Origin: Thermomicrobiales bacterium
Lineage (GTDB): Bacteria > Chloroflexota > Chloroflexia > Thermomicrobiales > UBA6265
Assembly: GCA_041390825.1 (NCBI GenBank)
Contig: JAWKPF010000021.1
Coordinates: 1-64,000, forward strand
DNA length: 64,000 nt
Reading direction: 5' to 3'
This document shows, piece by piece, positions 38,031 through 49,715 of the stretch. The notes under the pieces were generated by a model. That model made no database searches. It was not told the origin of the DNA and worked only from the letters and a program-made list of their open reading frames with translations. Every line of letters begins with the position of its first letter. The first letter of the stretch is position 1. Position numbers and translations under genes: made by a program.

Positions 38031-40004
38031 TTGTTCGATCCATCTCCAATCCATGGCGGACGCAACCCGCGCCCGCGCATCAACTCCACGTCAAGACCCG
38101 ACCCAGAATCAGGAAGCAAGCGCCCCAGGTGGGAGTCGCTTCGTCACGGAGTCTCGCAGACCTGGACCTCGACGGTTCGGGTGTTTCAGCTTGTCTGGCA
38201 GACGAGCAAGTGGCAGACCATCGCGCTTGCAACGTTGACGTTGCTGCTGGCTGTCATTCCCGCGCTTCAGGTGTGGCTCGCGGGAGCGTTGATCGATGAG
38301 GTCGCCGCCGGCATCGGCGCGGACGATATCGATCCGTTCATCCGCTCGATCGTCATTCTGGCGATTGCCCAACTCTTGCTCTTCCTGGCGGGGTCGCTCT
38401 TCCAGACACTGAGCAACATCGACCAGCAACTGCTGCAGGAAAAATTGACCATTCATGTGCAGCAGATGATCATGCGGCACGCCAACACGCTCGACCTTGC
38501 CGATTTCGAGAACGCGTCCTACTACGATCAGCTGCAACAAGCGCAACGCGAATCGGCCAGCCGCCCGGTGATGATGGTTTCGGGCGTCTTCGGGCTGATC
38601 CGGTCGCTCATCACATTCGCCACGATGGTTGGGCTACTGATCGGGCTTTCGCCCTGGATTGCCATTGCCGCCTTGCTCTCCCCTATTCCCGCCTTTGTTT
38701 CCGGCTCTCGCTATAGCTGGTGGGGATTCCAACAGATGCGCCGGCTCTCGCCGACGCGACGCATGATGTCGTATCTGACGAATGTCCTGACCACCGACTC
38801 CTTCAACAAAGAAATCAAGCTCTATACGCTCGGCGATCACTTCATCGGCCGGTACGACGACATCGCCCAGGGGTACTACGCGGAGACGCGCAGTCTGCTC
38901 ATCCGCCGCTATCTGGCGGGGTTTGGCTGGGGAGCGCTGACCATCGTCGCCAGTTCGGCGACATTCCTGTACGTCGCGGTACAGGCGGTGAAAGGCGTCA
39001 TTTCGCTGGGGCAGCTGACCGTCTTCACCCAGGCGGCACAGCAGGTGCAGAATTCGTTCCAGGGTCTGTTGGGCGGGTTTCAGAGCATTTACGAGCACGG
39101 TCTCTACCTGTCGACGCTGTACGATCTACTCGACCGGAAACCTCTGATCGACGCTCCGGAGCATCCGGTGCCCGTCCGAGTTCCATTCCAGCAGGGCATC
39201 GAATTTCGCAACGTCTCCTTCACCTACCCTGGGCGCACCGAACCCGCGCTGGACAATGTCTCCTTCACCATCGGATTGGGCGAGACGATTGCCCTGGTCG
39301 GCAAGAACGGGGCCGGGAAGTCGACCATCGTGAAGCTTCTCGGGCGCCTCTATGACCCGCAAGAGGGTCAAATCCTGATCGATGGCGTCGACGTGCGCGA
39401 CTACGATCCACGTGAGCTGCGCAAGCAGTTCGGCATGATGTTCCAGGACTATGCGATGTATCAGCTTCCGGTGGCCGAGAACATCGGTGTGGGCAACGTC
39501 GAACGGGTGCTCGACCGGAGCGCCATCGAATCGGCGGCGTTGCGTGGCGGCGCCACGGAGTTGATCGAAGGTCTGCCCGATCAGTACGACACGATTCTTG
39601 GTAAATGGTTCGAAGACGGTCACCAGCTCTCCGGGGGCGAATGGCAGCGTGTCGCGCTCTCGCGCGCGTTCATGCGCGACGCGCAAATCCTGATCCTGGA
39701 CGAGCCGACCTCAGCGCTCGACGCAGAAGCGGAATACGACCTCTTCGCCCGCATCAAGCGCTTGGCCGAAGGGCGCATGGCGATCTTCATCTCCCACCGA
39801 TTTTCGACGACGCGGCGCGCCGACCGGATTCTGGTGCTGGAGAATGCCAAGCTCATCGAGCAAGGCACGCACGCGGAGCTGATGATGTTGGGTGGTCGAT
39901 ATGCCGAGCTGTTCAGCCTGCAGGCCGAGAGCTATCTGGAGCCGCTGCCTGCCGCGGAGTTCGCATCGGCTCCTGGCCCGGACTGGGCGAGAGCGTCAGC
40001 CTAG
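38031..40004 (+). CDS. ABC exporter with fused membrane and ATPase domains
   Basis: The 657-residue half-transporter has an N-terminal six-helix membrane domain (for example IALATLTLLLAVIPALQVWL) and a C-terminal ATPase. The ATPase carries Walker A GKNGAGKST, the signature LSGGEWQRVALSRAF and ILDEPTSALDAEAEYD. The signature glycine-rich form and the split-coupling helices fit multidrug or peptide exporters. The start is TTG at 38031, with AGGAGG upstream. Its stop overlaps the convergent AlkZ-like gene by 9 bases. Substrate unknown. Confidence 0.93.
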   Translation: MFDPSPIHGGRNPRPRINSTSRPDPESGSKRPRWESLRHGVSQTWTSTVRVFQLVWQTSKWQTIALATLTLLLAVIPALQVWLAGALIDEVAAGIGADDIDPFIRSIVILAIAQLLLFLAGSLFQTLSNIDQQLLQEKLTIHVQQMIMRHANTLDLADFENASYYDQLQQAQRESASRPVMMVSGVFGLIRSLITFATMVGLLIGLSPWIAIAALLSPIPAFVSGSRYSWWGFQQMRRLSPTRRMMSYLTNVLTTDSFNKEIKLYTLGDHFIGRYDDIAQGYYAETRSLLIRRYLAGFGWGALTIVASSATFLYVAVQAVKGVISLGQLTVFTQAAQQVQNSFQGLLGGFQSIYEHGLYLSTLYDLLDRKPLIDAPEHPVPVRVPFQQGIEFRNVSFTYPGRTEPALDNVSFTIGLGETIALVGKNGAGKSTIVKLLGRLYDPQEGQILIDGVDVRDYDPRELRKQFGMMFQDYAMYQLPVAENIGVGNVERVLDRSAIESAALRGGATELIEGLPDQYDTILGKWFEDGHQLSGGEWQRVALSRAFMRDAQILILDEPTSALDAEAEYDLFARIKRLAEGRMAIFISHRFSTTRRADRILVLENAKLIEQGTHAELMMLGGRYAELFSLQAESYLEPLPAAEFASAPGPDWARASA

Positions 40005-41219
40005 CGCCGCAACAAGCTCATCGCGCAGCACGACCGGATTCGATCGCGTGATGCGGACCTCTGGAGTTCCGTGCCATGCAGCGAATCCGGCGAGCGCGTC
40101 GGCCAGTTCAGTGACGAAGCGCTCGTCCGGGCTGAATCCGGGTTCGAGATGGAGCGCTTTGACCTCGAACACGCCGTTGGCGCGGTGTGCCTTGGGATCC
40201 AGCCGGCCGACCAGCTCCCCACGATGCAGGATCGGCAGAGTGAAGTAGCCATAGATTCGCTTCTCCGCGGGGGTGTAGCACTCGATGGTGTAGTCGAATC
40301 CGAACAGCTCGGACGCGCGCAATCGATGCCACACCACAGGATCGAACGGAGACAGAAGCACGGTGCGCCCGGGAGCGAGCTTTCCTCTGGCGGCCTTGCT
40401 CGCGAGACTCACATTCGCTTCGTGCACGAACGCCGTTCCTACCTCGTCGATCGATGTCTCGAGCACGGTGCCCCGTTCCAGCAACCGTTTGAGCGCGGCG
40501 GTGGCGCGGGCAACCGGCATGCGGTAGTAGTCTGCGATCCAGCGGGCAGGGGCCACGCCAAGCGCCGCAACCGTTTTGGCCACCATGAAATCGTCGGCAT
40601 CGTCCATCGACGCGGCATGATGGTCCTCCCAGTCCGGCAGCACCATCTCTCGCAAGCCATAGACACGTTGGAAGTTGTCGCGCCGCACGATCATCACGTG
40701 CCCTTCGGCAAAGAGACCTTCCAGAATCAACTTCTCGTGCTTGCGCTCCGACCACCAGCCGCCGTTGCGCGGCGCTTCTCGTTCGAAATCGGACGAGCGC
40801 ACCGGTCCGCTGGTCCGAATGAGCTCCATAAGCTCGCGCGCTCTGTCTTCGTGCGCAGCGAGAAAGTCGCGATTGCGCTTGCGCCATGGCTTCGGCTCGG
40901 CGAATCGGGCAGCCGCTATCGGGTAGTCCTCGATCGGTAGGAAACACGCCTCGTGCGACCAGGCTTCGAAGATCTTGCCCTGGGCCAGAAGTTGCTCGAG
41001 CCAGACGGTTTCGAACGACCCGATGCGCGCGAACAGCACCAGGTACGGACTGCGGTTCGCCACCGAGATCGTATCGATTTGCAACTGACCCATGCGCGTG
41101 ATCGCCGAACGGACCGTCCCCCTCGTGGCTGGTTTTGCCGGTCCGGGCTCGATCCCTTGGGCGGCGAGGAGCATGGCGCGGGCCGCCGGGATCGACATCG
41201 ACGATGGCAAAGCTGGCAT
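39996..41219 (-). CDS. AlkZ/YcaQ-type winged-helix DNA glycosylase
   Basis: The 407-residue protein belongs to the HTH_42 (YcaQ/AlkZ) family, which unhooks DNA crosslinks or removes alkylated bases. The catalytic QxD motif is in GQLQIDTISVANRSPYLVLF, and LSPFDPVVWHR and YVGRL-like GELVGRLDPKAHR are family marks. I chose the ATG at 41219 with GGAAAG upstream; 41198 is possible. The neighbour alkA at 22.5 kb gives the window two unrelated alkylation-repair glycosylases. Confidence 0.85.
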   Translation of the reverse strand: MPALPSSMSIPAARAMLLAAQGIEPGPAKPATRGTVRSAITRMGQLQIDTISVANRSPYLVLFARIGSFETVWLEQLLAQGKIFEAWSHEACFLPIEDYPIAAARFAEPKPWRKRNRDFLAAHEDRARELMELIRTSGPVRSSDFEREAPRNGGWWSERKHEKLILEGLFAEGHVMIVRRDNFQRVYGLREMVLPDWEDHHAASMDDADDFMVAKTVAALGVAPARWIADYYRMPVARATAALKRLLERGTVLETSIDEVGTAFVHEANVSLASKAARGKLAPGRTVLLSPFDPVVWHRLRASELFGFDYTIECYTPAEKRIYGYFTLPILHRGELVGRLDPKAHRANGVFEVKALHLEPGFSPDERFVTELADALAGFAAWHGTPEVRITRSNPVVLRDELVAALG

Positions 41220-41410
41220 GGGACGGAGCTTTCCTTTGGCATGGCGGAGTTGCCGCCCGGGACCGAGTCGCGATGTTCGAGCGTATCGCTGGCGAAACAC
41301 GAACGCGCGGATAGTACGCCAGTCGAGTGCTGGGTTCGCTTGCTACAACGCGGAATACCTTGCCGGCATGAGATCGTCTGAGATCACGCCGCACAACGAC
41401 GCATATCGGG

Positions 41411-42112
41411 CTAGAAGTGCAGTGTCAGCTCGGAAAACCGCTCGAGTTGCAGAAACCGGCCGTCGGTGGCGTGAATCTCTTCGATTTCGAGTTCCCAGGT
41501 GCGGTCGTATGGAATGAAGACCGCTCCCATCCCGGCGTTCAACGCCGGATTGATGTCAGAGCGAGGCGAGTTGCCCACCATCCAGGTGCGGTCGGTTACC
41601 GCGTTCACCGTCGCGATGACCTCGACATATGCGCGCACGTCCTTCTCCGGCACGATGCCGACATGGAGGAAATGCTGGGCAATGCCTGAGCGCTCGATCT
41701 TGCTGCGCTGTTCGTCGGGGTTCCCTTTGGTGAAGAGGACCAGCTCATGACGCGAACTGAGCTCTTCCAGCGTTTCGCTCACCCCATGGAGCAGTTCGAT
41801 GTCGGCATCGAGAATGCTCATACCGAAATTGAAGACGTCATCGAGCTGTTTCTGGTCGATTTCCCGTTCGGAGAGCCGGCGATAGGCTTCCACCAGGTTA
41901 TTTGCATAGCTCTCAGCGCCGTAGCCCTTCGTCTGGAGATTCGCGTGCTCGATCTCCATGATGACCTGCTTGATCTCGTCCCGGCCGAGAGACGTATGCC
42001 GCAGGTAGTCGATGAAGGTTTCGGTCGTCTGCTCGAAGTAGATGTTGTTGTGCCAGAGCGTGTCGTCTGCGTCGATCAGCATGGTCTGGCGAGCGTTTTG
42101 GTAGCTGTTCAT
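41411..42112 (-). CDS. HAD superfamily hydrolase
   Basis: The 233-residue protein has HAD motif I MLIDADDTLWHNN (DxD), motif II VLFTKGNPDEQ (T), a lysine in VGIVPEKDV and motif III/IV TWMVGNSPRSDINPALNAG. The cap is an alpha-helical C1 insertion. This fits small phosphatases of the YjjG/pyrimidine nucleotidase type; the substrate is unknown. The ATG at 42112 is the natural start. Confidence 0.87.
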   Translation of the reverse strand: MNSYQNARQTMLIDADDTLWHNNIYFEQTTETFIDYLRHTSLGRDEIKQVIMEIEHANLQTKGYGAESYANNLVEAYRRLSEREIDQKQLDDVFNFGMSILDADIELLHGVSETLEELSSRHELVLFTKGNPDEQRSKIERSGIAQHFLHVGIVPEKDVRAYVEVIATVNAVTDRTWMVGNSPRSDINPALNAGMGAVFIPYDRTWELEIEEIHATDGRFLQLERFSELTLHF

Positions 42113-42354
42113 GGTGAGGAGTGTAGTGCGTGATCCCGGCACGCTTGTAATCGACGTGTAAGCGGAAATGGAACGTACAGGGTGTCCTGTTGTCAGAAAT
42201 CCGGTCCGTTCGTGGCGACTCTCGGTCACGAACGTATATGCGCGGACACCCATCGCTCACCGTAAACTTGAACCAGTCACCGCCGATGTCACAAGAACGA
42301 GCGACCTATCCGCGCCTGATGATCGAGGCGGGTGGCTGCACGATTGGAGACGCT

Positions 42355-43176
42355 ATGACCGTTGCCCACACGGCAATCCGCAAAACCATTGGCCGCGTAG
42401 GAAAACTGTTCCTTGCGATGGTGGTTGCGCTTGGGTTTACCGTTGGCGGGGACTTCTCGTTGGAAGCCCGTCAGGCTGTCTTCGGCCAGCGGCAGATTCA
42501 GTTCTACGTCCCCTACTCCGGCAGCACCCCGGTGTACCTGCCTGCGGTCTTGCTCGTGGCGCACAATGCCGGCAATCAGCAGGAGACCGCCCAGCGCGCT
42601 TTGCATCATCAAGCCATGGGCATGGAGATCGACGTTCGTTTGGTGAACGGTGTGCTCTACGCGACCCACAGTTCGCCGTCGAGTTACGTGCCACTCAGGG
42701 CGTGGCAGGCCCCTCGGCTGCGAGAAGCGTGGGCCTATTCCGCGGATGCCACCGTCTTGAAACTCGATCTGAAGTCGACCGGCGAGAAGGCTCTGCTTCA
42801 GCTCGTGCAATTCATCCAGGCGCGGCCGACCGAACAGCAGATCATCCTGGTATCCAAGAATCACGACGCGCTGATCATGCTGGATGTGGCGCTGCCCAAT
42901 ACTCTGCAGTTCCTCTCGCTCTCGAATGGGGCTGAGATCGATGAGCTCTTGTTGAAAGACGGTCGCGTCGAAGGGGTCGACGGCATTTCGATTCCCGCAT
43001 GGGCGCTGACTTCTGAGCGGATCCTCGCGCTCAAGGAGCACGGCTACGCGATCGACGCGTGGACCGTCAACGACGTCGAGCGCCTGGTGGAGTTGGCGTC
43101 GCTCGGTGTCGACTCAGTGACCACCGACAATCTCGCCTTCTTCGACATGGCGGTCGAGACGCCTGGAGAGCACTAG
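42355..43176 (+). CDS. Secreted PLC-like phosphodiesterase (GDPD superfamily-like)
   Basis: The 273-residue protein begins with a hydrophobic export signal (GKLFLAMVVALGFTVGGDFS). The mature part has VAHNAGNQQETAQRALHH, GMEIDVRLVNGVLYATHSSP (ExD plus His) and a C-terminal YAIDAWTVNDVERLVELASLGVDSVTTDN. These fit the phosphatidylinositol-PLC/GDPD TIM barrel. The first His region is less standard than in true GDPDs, so the exact substrate is unknown. The ATG at 42355 has GGAG 6 bases upstream. Confidence 0.75.
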   Translation: MTVAHTAIRKTIGRVGKLFLAMVVALGFTVGGDFSLEARQAVFGQRQIQFYVPYSGSTPVYLPAVLLVAHNAGNQQETAQRALHHQAMGMEIDVRLVNGVLYATHSSPSSYVPLRAWQAPRLREAWAYSADATVLKLDLKSTGEKALLQLVQFIQARPTEQQIILVSKNHDALIMLDVALPNTLQFLSLSNGAEIDELLLKDGRVEGVDGISIPAWALTSERILALKEHGYAIDAWTVNDVERLVELASLGVDSVTTDNLAFFDMAVETPGEH

Positions 43177-43187
43177 GCCTCGACCGC

Positions 43188-44681
43188 TCAACTGCTGACG
43201 GTGTTCTGGTCAGCAAGCGAATCACGCTTGGGCGCGGGTTTCTTTCGCTTGACTTTCGTCTGGCGCACCATGGTGTGCGCGGCTTCGCTATCCGGAACGC
43301 GCAACGCGAGCAGCGAGCCGATGAACGCGATTACCGCAGCAGCCATGTAGGCGGCGTGATACGCATCGACGTTAGGCGGCCCGTCGATGGTCCCCCCGAC
43401 GGTCGTACCGACGACAGCCATCACGCTCCCGAGGACCGCGATCCCGATCGCGCTACCCAACTGGCGTTGCACCGAAAAGAGCGTCGATGCACGGCCTGTC
43501 TCGGACTTCGAAACCGTTGCCAGGCTGGCGGCCTGGTTGGGCAGGAAGATGTAGGCCATGCACACCCCGAGCGCGAACATGAGGATACGCACCGGCCAGG
43601 GACCACCCTCCAGCGTCAGGCGGGACATGATGAGCGCCACGCACCCAAGCCCGGCCATGCCGCCGACCATGAGCCTGCGTGGCCCGAATCTGGGATAGAG
43701 CCGCGCGACCAATTGGGTCGAGCAGACGACACCAATGGCCTCGGGGAAGGTGGTCAGACCAGATTCGAGGGGACTCACGCCCCTCCCCTCCTGCAGGAAG
43801 ACCGGCGTCACGAAGAGGATTCCCAGAAATGCCGCCGACGAGAAGAACGAGACGACGGCTGTGGCGCCAAACAGCTTGTTCTTGAAGAGCCGAAGTTGCA
43901 CCATCGGCTCCGGCTTGTGCAGCTCGACGTAGACGAACGAGAGCATCAGGGCGATCCCGATGCCAGCGGCGGCAAGCACCAGCGGCGCTGTCCACCCCTG
44001 CCGGTTCCCCTGATTGAGCGCGAACATCACACAGGCCAGCCCGAAGCTGCCCAGGACGAATCCGGCGATGTCGAATCCGCCTGGCGCCGCTTCCGTGTGC
44101 TCCTCGAGAAAGAGACCGCCAAACACGAGCGCGGTAAGCCCGACCGGGACATTGACGAAGAAAATCGCGTGCCAGGAGAACTTCTCCACCAGGAAGCCAC
44201 CCACAAGGGGGCCACAGGCTGGACCGATGATGAGCGCGAACATGAGGATGCGCGAGATGCGCACCCGTTCTTCTGGAGGATACGTGCGATAGAGCATCGC
44301 CATCCCCACCGGGATGATCAGTCCGCCGCCGGCGCCCTGGATGATGCGCGTTCCGACCAGCATCTCGTAGCTTTGCGCCATGCCGCTCAAGAGGGAACCC
44401 AGGGTAAAAATTCCCAACGCGAGCAAGAAGATGCGCTTGGTGCCGAACCGGTCTCCCAGCCAGCCGGAAGCCGGAATGAACATGGCCATGCTGACCAGAT
44501 AGCCGATCAGGATGCCCTGCATCTCGTCCGGCGTGCGGCCGAACTCGCGGCCGAGCGTCGCGAACGCCACCGTGACCATGGTCGAATCGAGCGAGTTCAT
44601 CATCATGCCGCAGACGTACACCACGGCCACGACGAGTTTCTGGTTGAGCTTGCGCGAGCCCACGCGGGCCATTCCGATCAC
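43188..44681 (-). CDS. MFS drug exporter, DHA2 (EmrB/QacA) family
   Basis: The 497-residue inner-membrane protein has about 14 hydrophobic segments. Family marks are MNSLDSTMVTVAFATLGREFG, GWLGDRFGTKRIFLLALG (motif A) and GTRIIQGAGGGLIIP (motif C). The long C-terminal tail is basic. DHA2 pumps use proton motive force to expel lipophilic drugs or organic cations. The gene ends convergent to the phosphodiesterase gene; about 220 bases separate its start from the typA stop. Confidence 0.93.
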   Translation of the reverse strand: MIGMARVGSRKLNQKLVVAVVYVCGMMMNSLDSTMVTVAFATLGREFGRTPDEMQGILIGYLVSMAMFIPASGWLGDRFGTKRIFLLALGIFTLGSLLSGMAQSYEMLVGTRIIQGAGGGLIIPVGMAMLYRTYPPEERVRISRILMFALIIGPACGPLVGGFLVEKFSWHAIFFVNVPVGLTALVFGGLFLEEHTEAAPGGFDIAGFVLGSFGLACVMFALNQGNRQGWTAPLVLAAAGIGIALMLSFVYVELHKPEPMVQLRLFKNKLFGATAVVSFFSSAAFLGILFVTPVFLQEGRGVSPLESGLTTFPEAIGVVCSTQLVARLYPRFGPRRLMVGGMAGLGCVALIMSRLTLEGGPWPVRILMFALGVCMAYIFLPNQAASLATVSKSETGRASTLFSVQRQLGSAIGIAVLGSVMAVVGTTVGGTIDGPPNVDAYHAAYMAAAVIAFIGSLLALRVPDSEAAHTMVRQTKVKRKKPAPKRDSLADQNTVSS

Positions 44682-44900
44682 GTTTCCAGTCGAAGGAGTC
44701 CTGGACCTTCAGTGCGCGACGACGACATTCTGGCTAGGATACTCGGCAACGCCGAGAATCCATCCGCCATATCCGCCGAACGACACGAGACTGAGTACAG
44801 GTTCTTCGCTGAAGTCGAAAAAGGAGCGGATCGTTCTTCCGCCCCTCTCTCCCGTCGAGCATTTGCGTTGGGGAACGAAGCGCTGACCCCAAAATCCCGC

Positions 44901-46796
<1,896 letters not shown>

Positions 46797-47013
46797 GTGT
46801 TTGCAGGTCTCGAATTGAACGGGATGCGCGACTGGACACAAAAAGGCGCCGGTCTCGCGGACGTCGGCGACCGGCGCAACCTGCATAGTTTGACAGAAGA
46901 AACCGATCGGTTCCAGCTTTCGCGCCGAAATCGGGTCCGATGCGCCCGGACCAAGGGGCATTCCCGGCATACGGTCGACTCTGTGAGAATTTCTGTCACG
47001 GTCCTCGCAGCCA

Positions 47014-47043
47014 TTGACAAGGCGCCCTCACGGTCGATAGACT
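47014..47043 (+). promoter_or_regulatory. Predicted sigma-70 promoter of the GntR regulator gene
   Basis: TTGACA and TAGACT are separated by 18 bases, 40 bases before the GTG start of the regulator. The -35 is perfect. A palindrome lies immediately downstream, near the expected transcription start. Confidence 0.65.
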
Positions 47044-47047
47044 TGGC

Positions 47048-47063
47048 TGTAAGACATCTTACA
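47048..47063. promoter_or_regulatory. Perfect 16-bp palindrome, probable operator of the GntR/FadR regulator
   Basis: TGTAAGACATCTTACA is a perfect palindrome beginning 4 bases after the predicted -10. FadR-subfamily GntR proteins bind palindromes with GT...AC ends, so autoregulation is likely. A related site lies at 58695-58708. Confidence 0.7.
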
Positions 47064-47083
47064 AAAGAGAAGATGGGTTCCCT

Positions 47084-47854
47084 GTGAGCAAGTCTTCAAC
47101 CCTGCAAACTCCAAGCTCCGTGACGACGGCCAGCATTCGACCGATCGAGTCGGTTTCGCTCGTCGCCGAAGTGCACACGCGGCTGCAGGAATACATCGTC
47201 GACAACAACCTCCAGCCTGGAGACCGATTACCCTCCGAAGCTTGGCTCGCGACCCAGATGGGCGTCGGCCGCCCGCTGATACGTGAGGCGCTCAGCGGCA
47301 TGGAAGCGGTCGGTCTGATCGAGACACGCAAGGGCGTTGGCCGATTCGTGCGGGCTCTCAATGTCGAGTCCTATCTCGGCCAGGTGACCTCGGATTTCCT
47401 GATCCAATCGTTCTCTGTGAAGGATCTCGCTGAGACACGCTGTCTGCTCGAGATCGCCGCAGTCAGCGATGCGGTCGAGCAACTCACGGATGAGGATTGC
47501 GACCAGATTCTCGCCTACCTCGACGCCATGCGCGCAAGTTCCAAACAGGGCTACACCGACACCGACGCGGATATTGGCATGCATCGCGTGATCATGAACC
47601 GTTCGGACAACCGCATCATCGCCGCGCTGCTGGATGCGGTCTACGCGATTTCTGTTGTCCGCGCGGCCGATCCGCCTCGTCCGGTGGGATACAGCCAGCA
47701 AGACCTGTTGGAGCACGAGGCGATTGCCGCCGCGGCCATCCGGCGGGACGGCCCTGCCGCTCGCGAGGCGCTGATCGCGCATTTCGAAACGACGTCTTCC
47801 CGCATTGGTTTCCGGCCACTCTGGCGCAATGTTTACGGAAAGGAGCGAAGCTGA
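47084..47854 (+). CDS. GntR/FadR family transcriptional regulator (FCD domain)
   Basis: The 256-residue DNA-binding protein has an N-terminal winged helix (QPGDRLPSEAWLATQMGVGR, PLIREALSGMEAVGLIETRK). A helical FCD ligand-binding domain follows (DLAETRCLLEIAAVSDAVEQ, DADIGMHRVIMNRSDNRIIAA), with histidines and acids that usually hold a metal. The FadR type often senses sugar acids or organic acids of catabolic clusters. The start is GTG with a promoter and palindrome upstream. It heads the importer and catabolic cluster and probably controls it. Confidence 0.92.
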   Translation: MSKSSTLQTPSSVTTASIRPIESVSLVAEVHTRLQEYIVDNNLQPGDRLPSEAWLATQMGVGRPLIREALSGMEAVGLIETRKGVGRFVRALNVESYLGQVTSDFLIQSFSVKDLAETRCLLEIAAVSDAVEQLTDEDCDQILAYLDAMRASSKQGYTDTDADIGMHRVIMNRSDNRIIAALLDAVYAISVVRAADPPRPVGYSQQDLLEHEAIAAAAIRRDGPAAREALIAHFETTSSRIGFRPLWRNVYGKERS

Positions 47855-47941
47855 CCTGGCCGCCGGCCCAGTGTTGCGCCGGCACTTCGATTCCATTCGG
47901 CACGAGGCTATGGTTTCGTCAGAGGTTCAGAGGGAGTACAG

Positions 47942-49627
47942 ATGAACGAACAACGACTCGGTATCGACACACTGATCGCGGGAGCGAAGTCGGGCGAGCT
48001 CTCCCGCCGCGACATCCTGAAGGGATCGGTCGCGCTGGGGCTGGGATTGCCGTTCGGCATGGCGCTCGTCAATGCGGGCGGCGCGAACGCGCAGGATGCG
48101 ATGACATTGAGCTTCGACGCGGGCGCCACGCAGGGCGGCGGCGGCAAGCCGAATGCGGAAGCCATTGCGTACAGCTTCATCGTCAACGGCGGCTCTCAGT
48201 TCGAGATCAACCGCATGGTCGATGCCCGGCTGGTCACGATCTCCTCGGATCTTCAGGAGATGGTCGGCGATCTGGCCGAGTCCTGGGAGATTTCCGACAC
48301 GACGGCGACCTTCAAGCTCCGCCAGAACGCAGTCTGGCACGACGGCACCCCGGTGACCGCGAAGGACGTGGTCTTCACGATCAATATGCTGACCGACCCG
48401 GCCACAACCTCGCGCTGGGGATCGGCGTTCCGCAATGTCGTCGGGTATGCCGATGCCCAGGCCACGCCGACTGCCGGCCCGACCTCGCTTTCGGGTGTCA
48501 CAGCGCCGGATGACTACACAGTGCAGATCGATCTGGTGCAGCCGGACTCCGGCATGCTTCCGGGCTTCATGTTCATCAGCATCATGCCGGAGCATGTGCT
48601 GGGCACCGCCGATCGCGCGACGATCACCGAACTGCCGTTCTGGACGACCAACGAGCGCGTCGGCGCGGGACCGTTCAAGTTTGTCAATCTGGTCGAGGGC
48701 GAGCGCGTCGAGCTGGTTGCGCACGACCAGTATCACTTCGGCGCACCGGCAGTCAAGAACCTGAACCTGCTCTTCTTCTCAAGCGCCGAAACCTCGTTGG
48801 CGGCCTTCCAGCAGGGTTCGAACCTGGCGGCGCCGATGACCATCAACGATATCGAGCTGGTTGGCGGAATCGAGGGCGCAGAGTCGATTGGCTTCCCGGC
48901 TGGCGTCGGCGTGATCTTCTTCAATGCCTACCAGGAGTACCTGCAGGACAAGCGCGTCCGCCAGGCGGTGGCCTATGCCATCGACAAGAAGACGATCGCC
49001 GAGACGATCTTCCAGGGACAGGTGCAGGCGGTCTCGACCGAGATCCCGTACGTCACGTGGGCGCAACCCGCCGATGCCAATCCGTACGACTACGATCCAG
49101 AGAAGGCGAAGGCGCTCCTGGAAGAAGCCGGTTGGACGGGCGAGCATACCCTCGGGCTTTGGTACTACTACACCGATCCAATCACCGCCTCCGCGATGGA
49201 AGCAATCCAGCAGTATCTGCAGGCCGTGGGCATCAACACCGAGCTGAAGTTCGACGACGGCTCCGGTGTGCGCACGCAGGAAGTTGCCGACCACACCTGG
49301 GACATGACCTACGGATCGTTCGGTGCGCAGCCCGCTCCTTCGAACCTGACCGCGGTCTGGGGCCCTCCGGGTTATGTCACCTATGGTTGGGAGAGCGCCG
49401 AGTTCAACGCCGAAATGGACGCGGCCCTGCTGACCTATGACCAGGACGAGCAGGCCACGCACTACCAGGCCGCCATCAAGATCCTCAACGAAGAGGCTCC
49501 CTCGGTTTGGTTGTTCGATCGCCAGAATCTGGTGGCCGTGAACACCGCCAAGCTCGAGAATTCGGTCTGGGGTCCCGGTCACATCATGTGGCTGAACAAC
49601 GCCCAGAGCTGGACCGTCGTCGAATAG
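47942..49627 (+). CDS. Peptide-type ABC transporter substrate-binding protein 1 (SBP family 5)
   Basis: The 561-residue extracytoplasmic protein has a Tat signal: SRRDILKGSVALGLGLPFGM followed by a hydrophobic run. Family 5 marks are LAESWEISDTTATFKLRQNA, TVKD-like PVTAKDVVFTINM, and DKRVRQAVAYAIDKKTIAET. Family 5 proteins bind oligopeptides, nickel, opines or other compounds, so the substrate is open. It is followed by a hairpin and two permease genes. A good ribosome site, AGAGGGAG, precedes the ATG. Confidence 0.93.
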   Translation: MNEQRLGIDTLIAGAKSGELSRRDILKGSVALGLGLPFGMALVNAGGANAQDAMTLSFDAGATQGGGGKPNAEAIAYSFIVNGGSQFEINRMVDARLVTISSDLQEMVGDLAESWEISDTTATFKLRQNAVWHDGTPVTAKDVVFTINMLTDPATTSRWGSAFRNVVGYADAQATPTAGPTSLSGVTAPDDYTVQIDLVQPDSGMLPGFMFISIMPEHVLGTADRATITELPFWTTNERVGAGPFKFVNLVEGERVELVAHDQYHFGAPAVKNLNLLFFSSAETSLAAFQQGSNLAAPMTINDIELVGGIEGAESIGFPAGVGVIFFNAYQEYLQDKRVRQAVAYAIDKKTIAETIFQGQVQAVSTEIPYVTWAQPADANPYDYDPEKAKALLEEAGWTGEHTLGLWYYYTDPITASAMEAIQQYLQAVGINTELKFDDGSGVRTQEVADHTWDMTYGSFGAQPAPSNLTAVWGPPGYVTYGWESAEFNAEMDAALLTYDQDEQATHYQAAIKILNEEAPSVWLFDRQNLVAVNTAKLENSVWGPGHIMWLNNAQSWTVVE

Positions 49628-49641
49628 TCGACCCTGTCATC

Positions 49642-49668
49642 GCCGGGAGCGCTCTCCACGCTCCCGGC
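49642..49668 (+). terminator. Intercistronic hairpin after binding protein gene 1
   Basis: GCCGGGAGCG and CGCTCCCGGC form a perfect 10-bp stem with a 7-base loop, 15 bases after the stop. The following sequence is TTCTC, a poor T-run, so attenuation or mRNA protection is likely. Confidence 0.65.
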
Positions 49669-49715
49669 TTCTCACTCCAGTTCATCTCCAAACGCTCTGA
49701 ACGAGATCGGACTCT

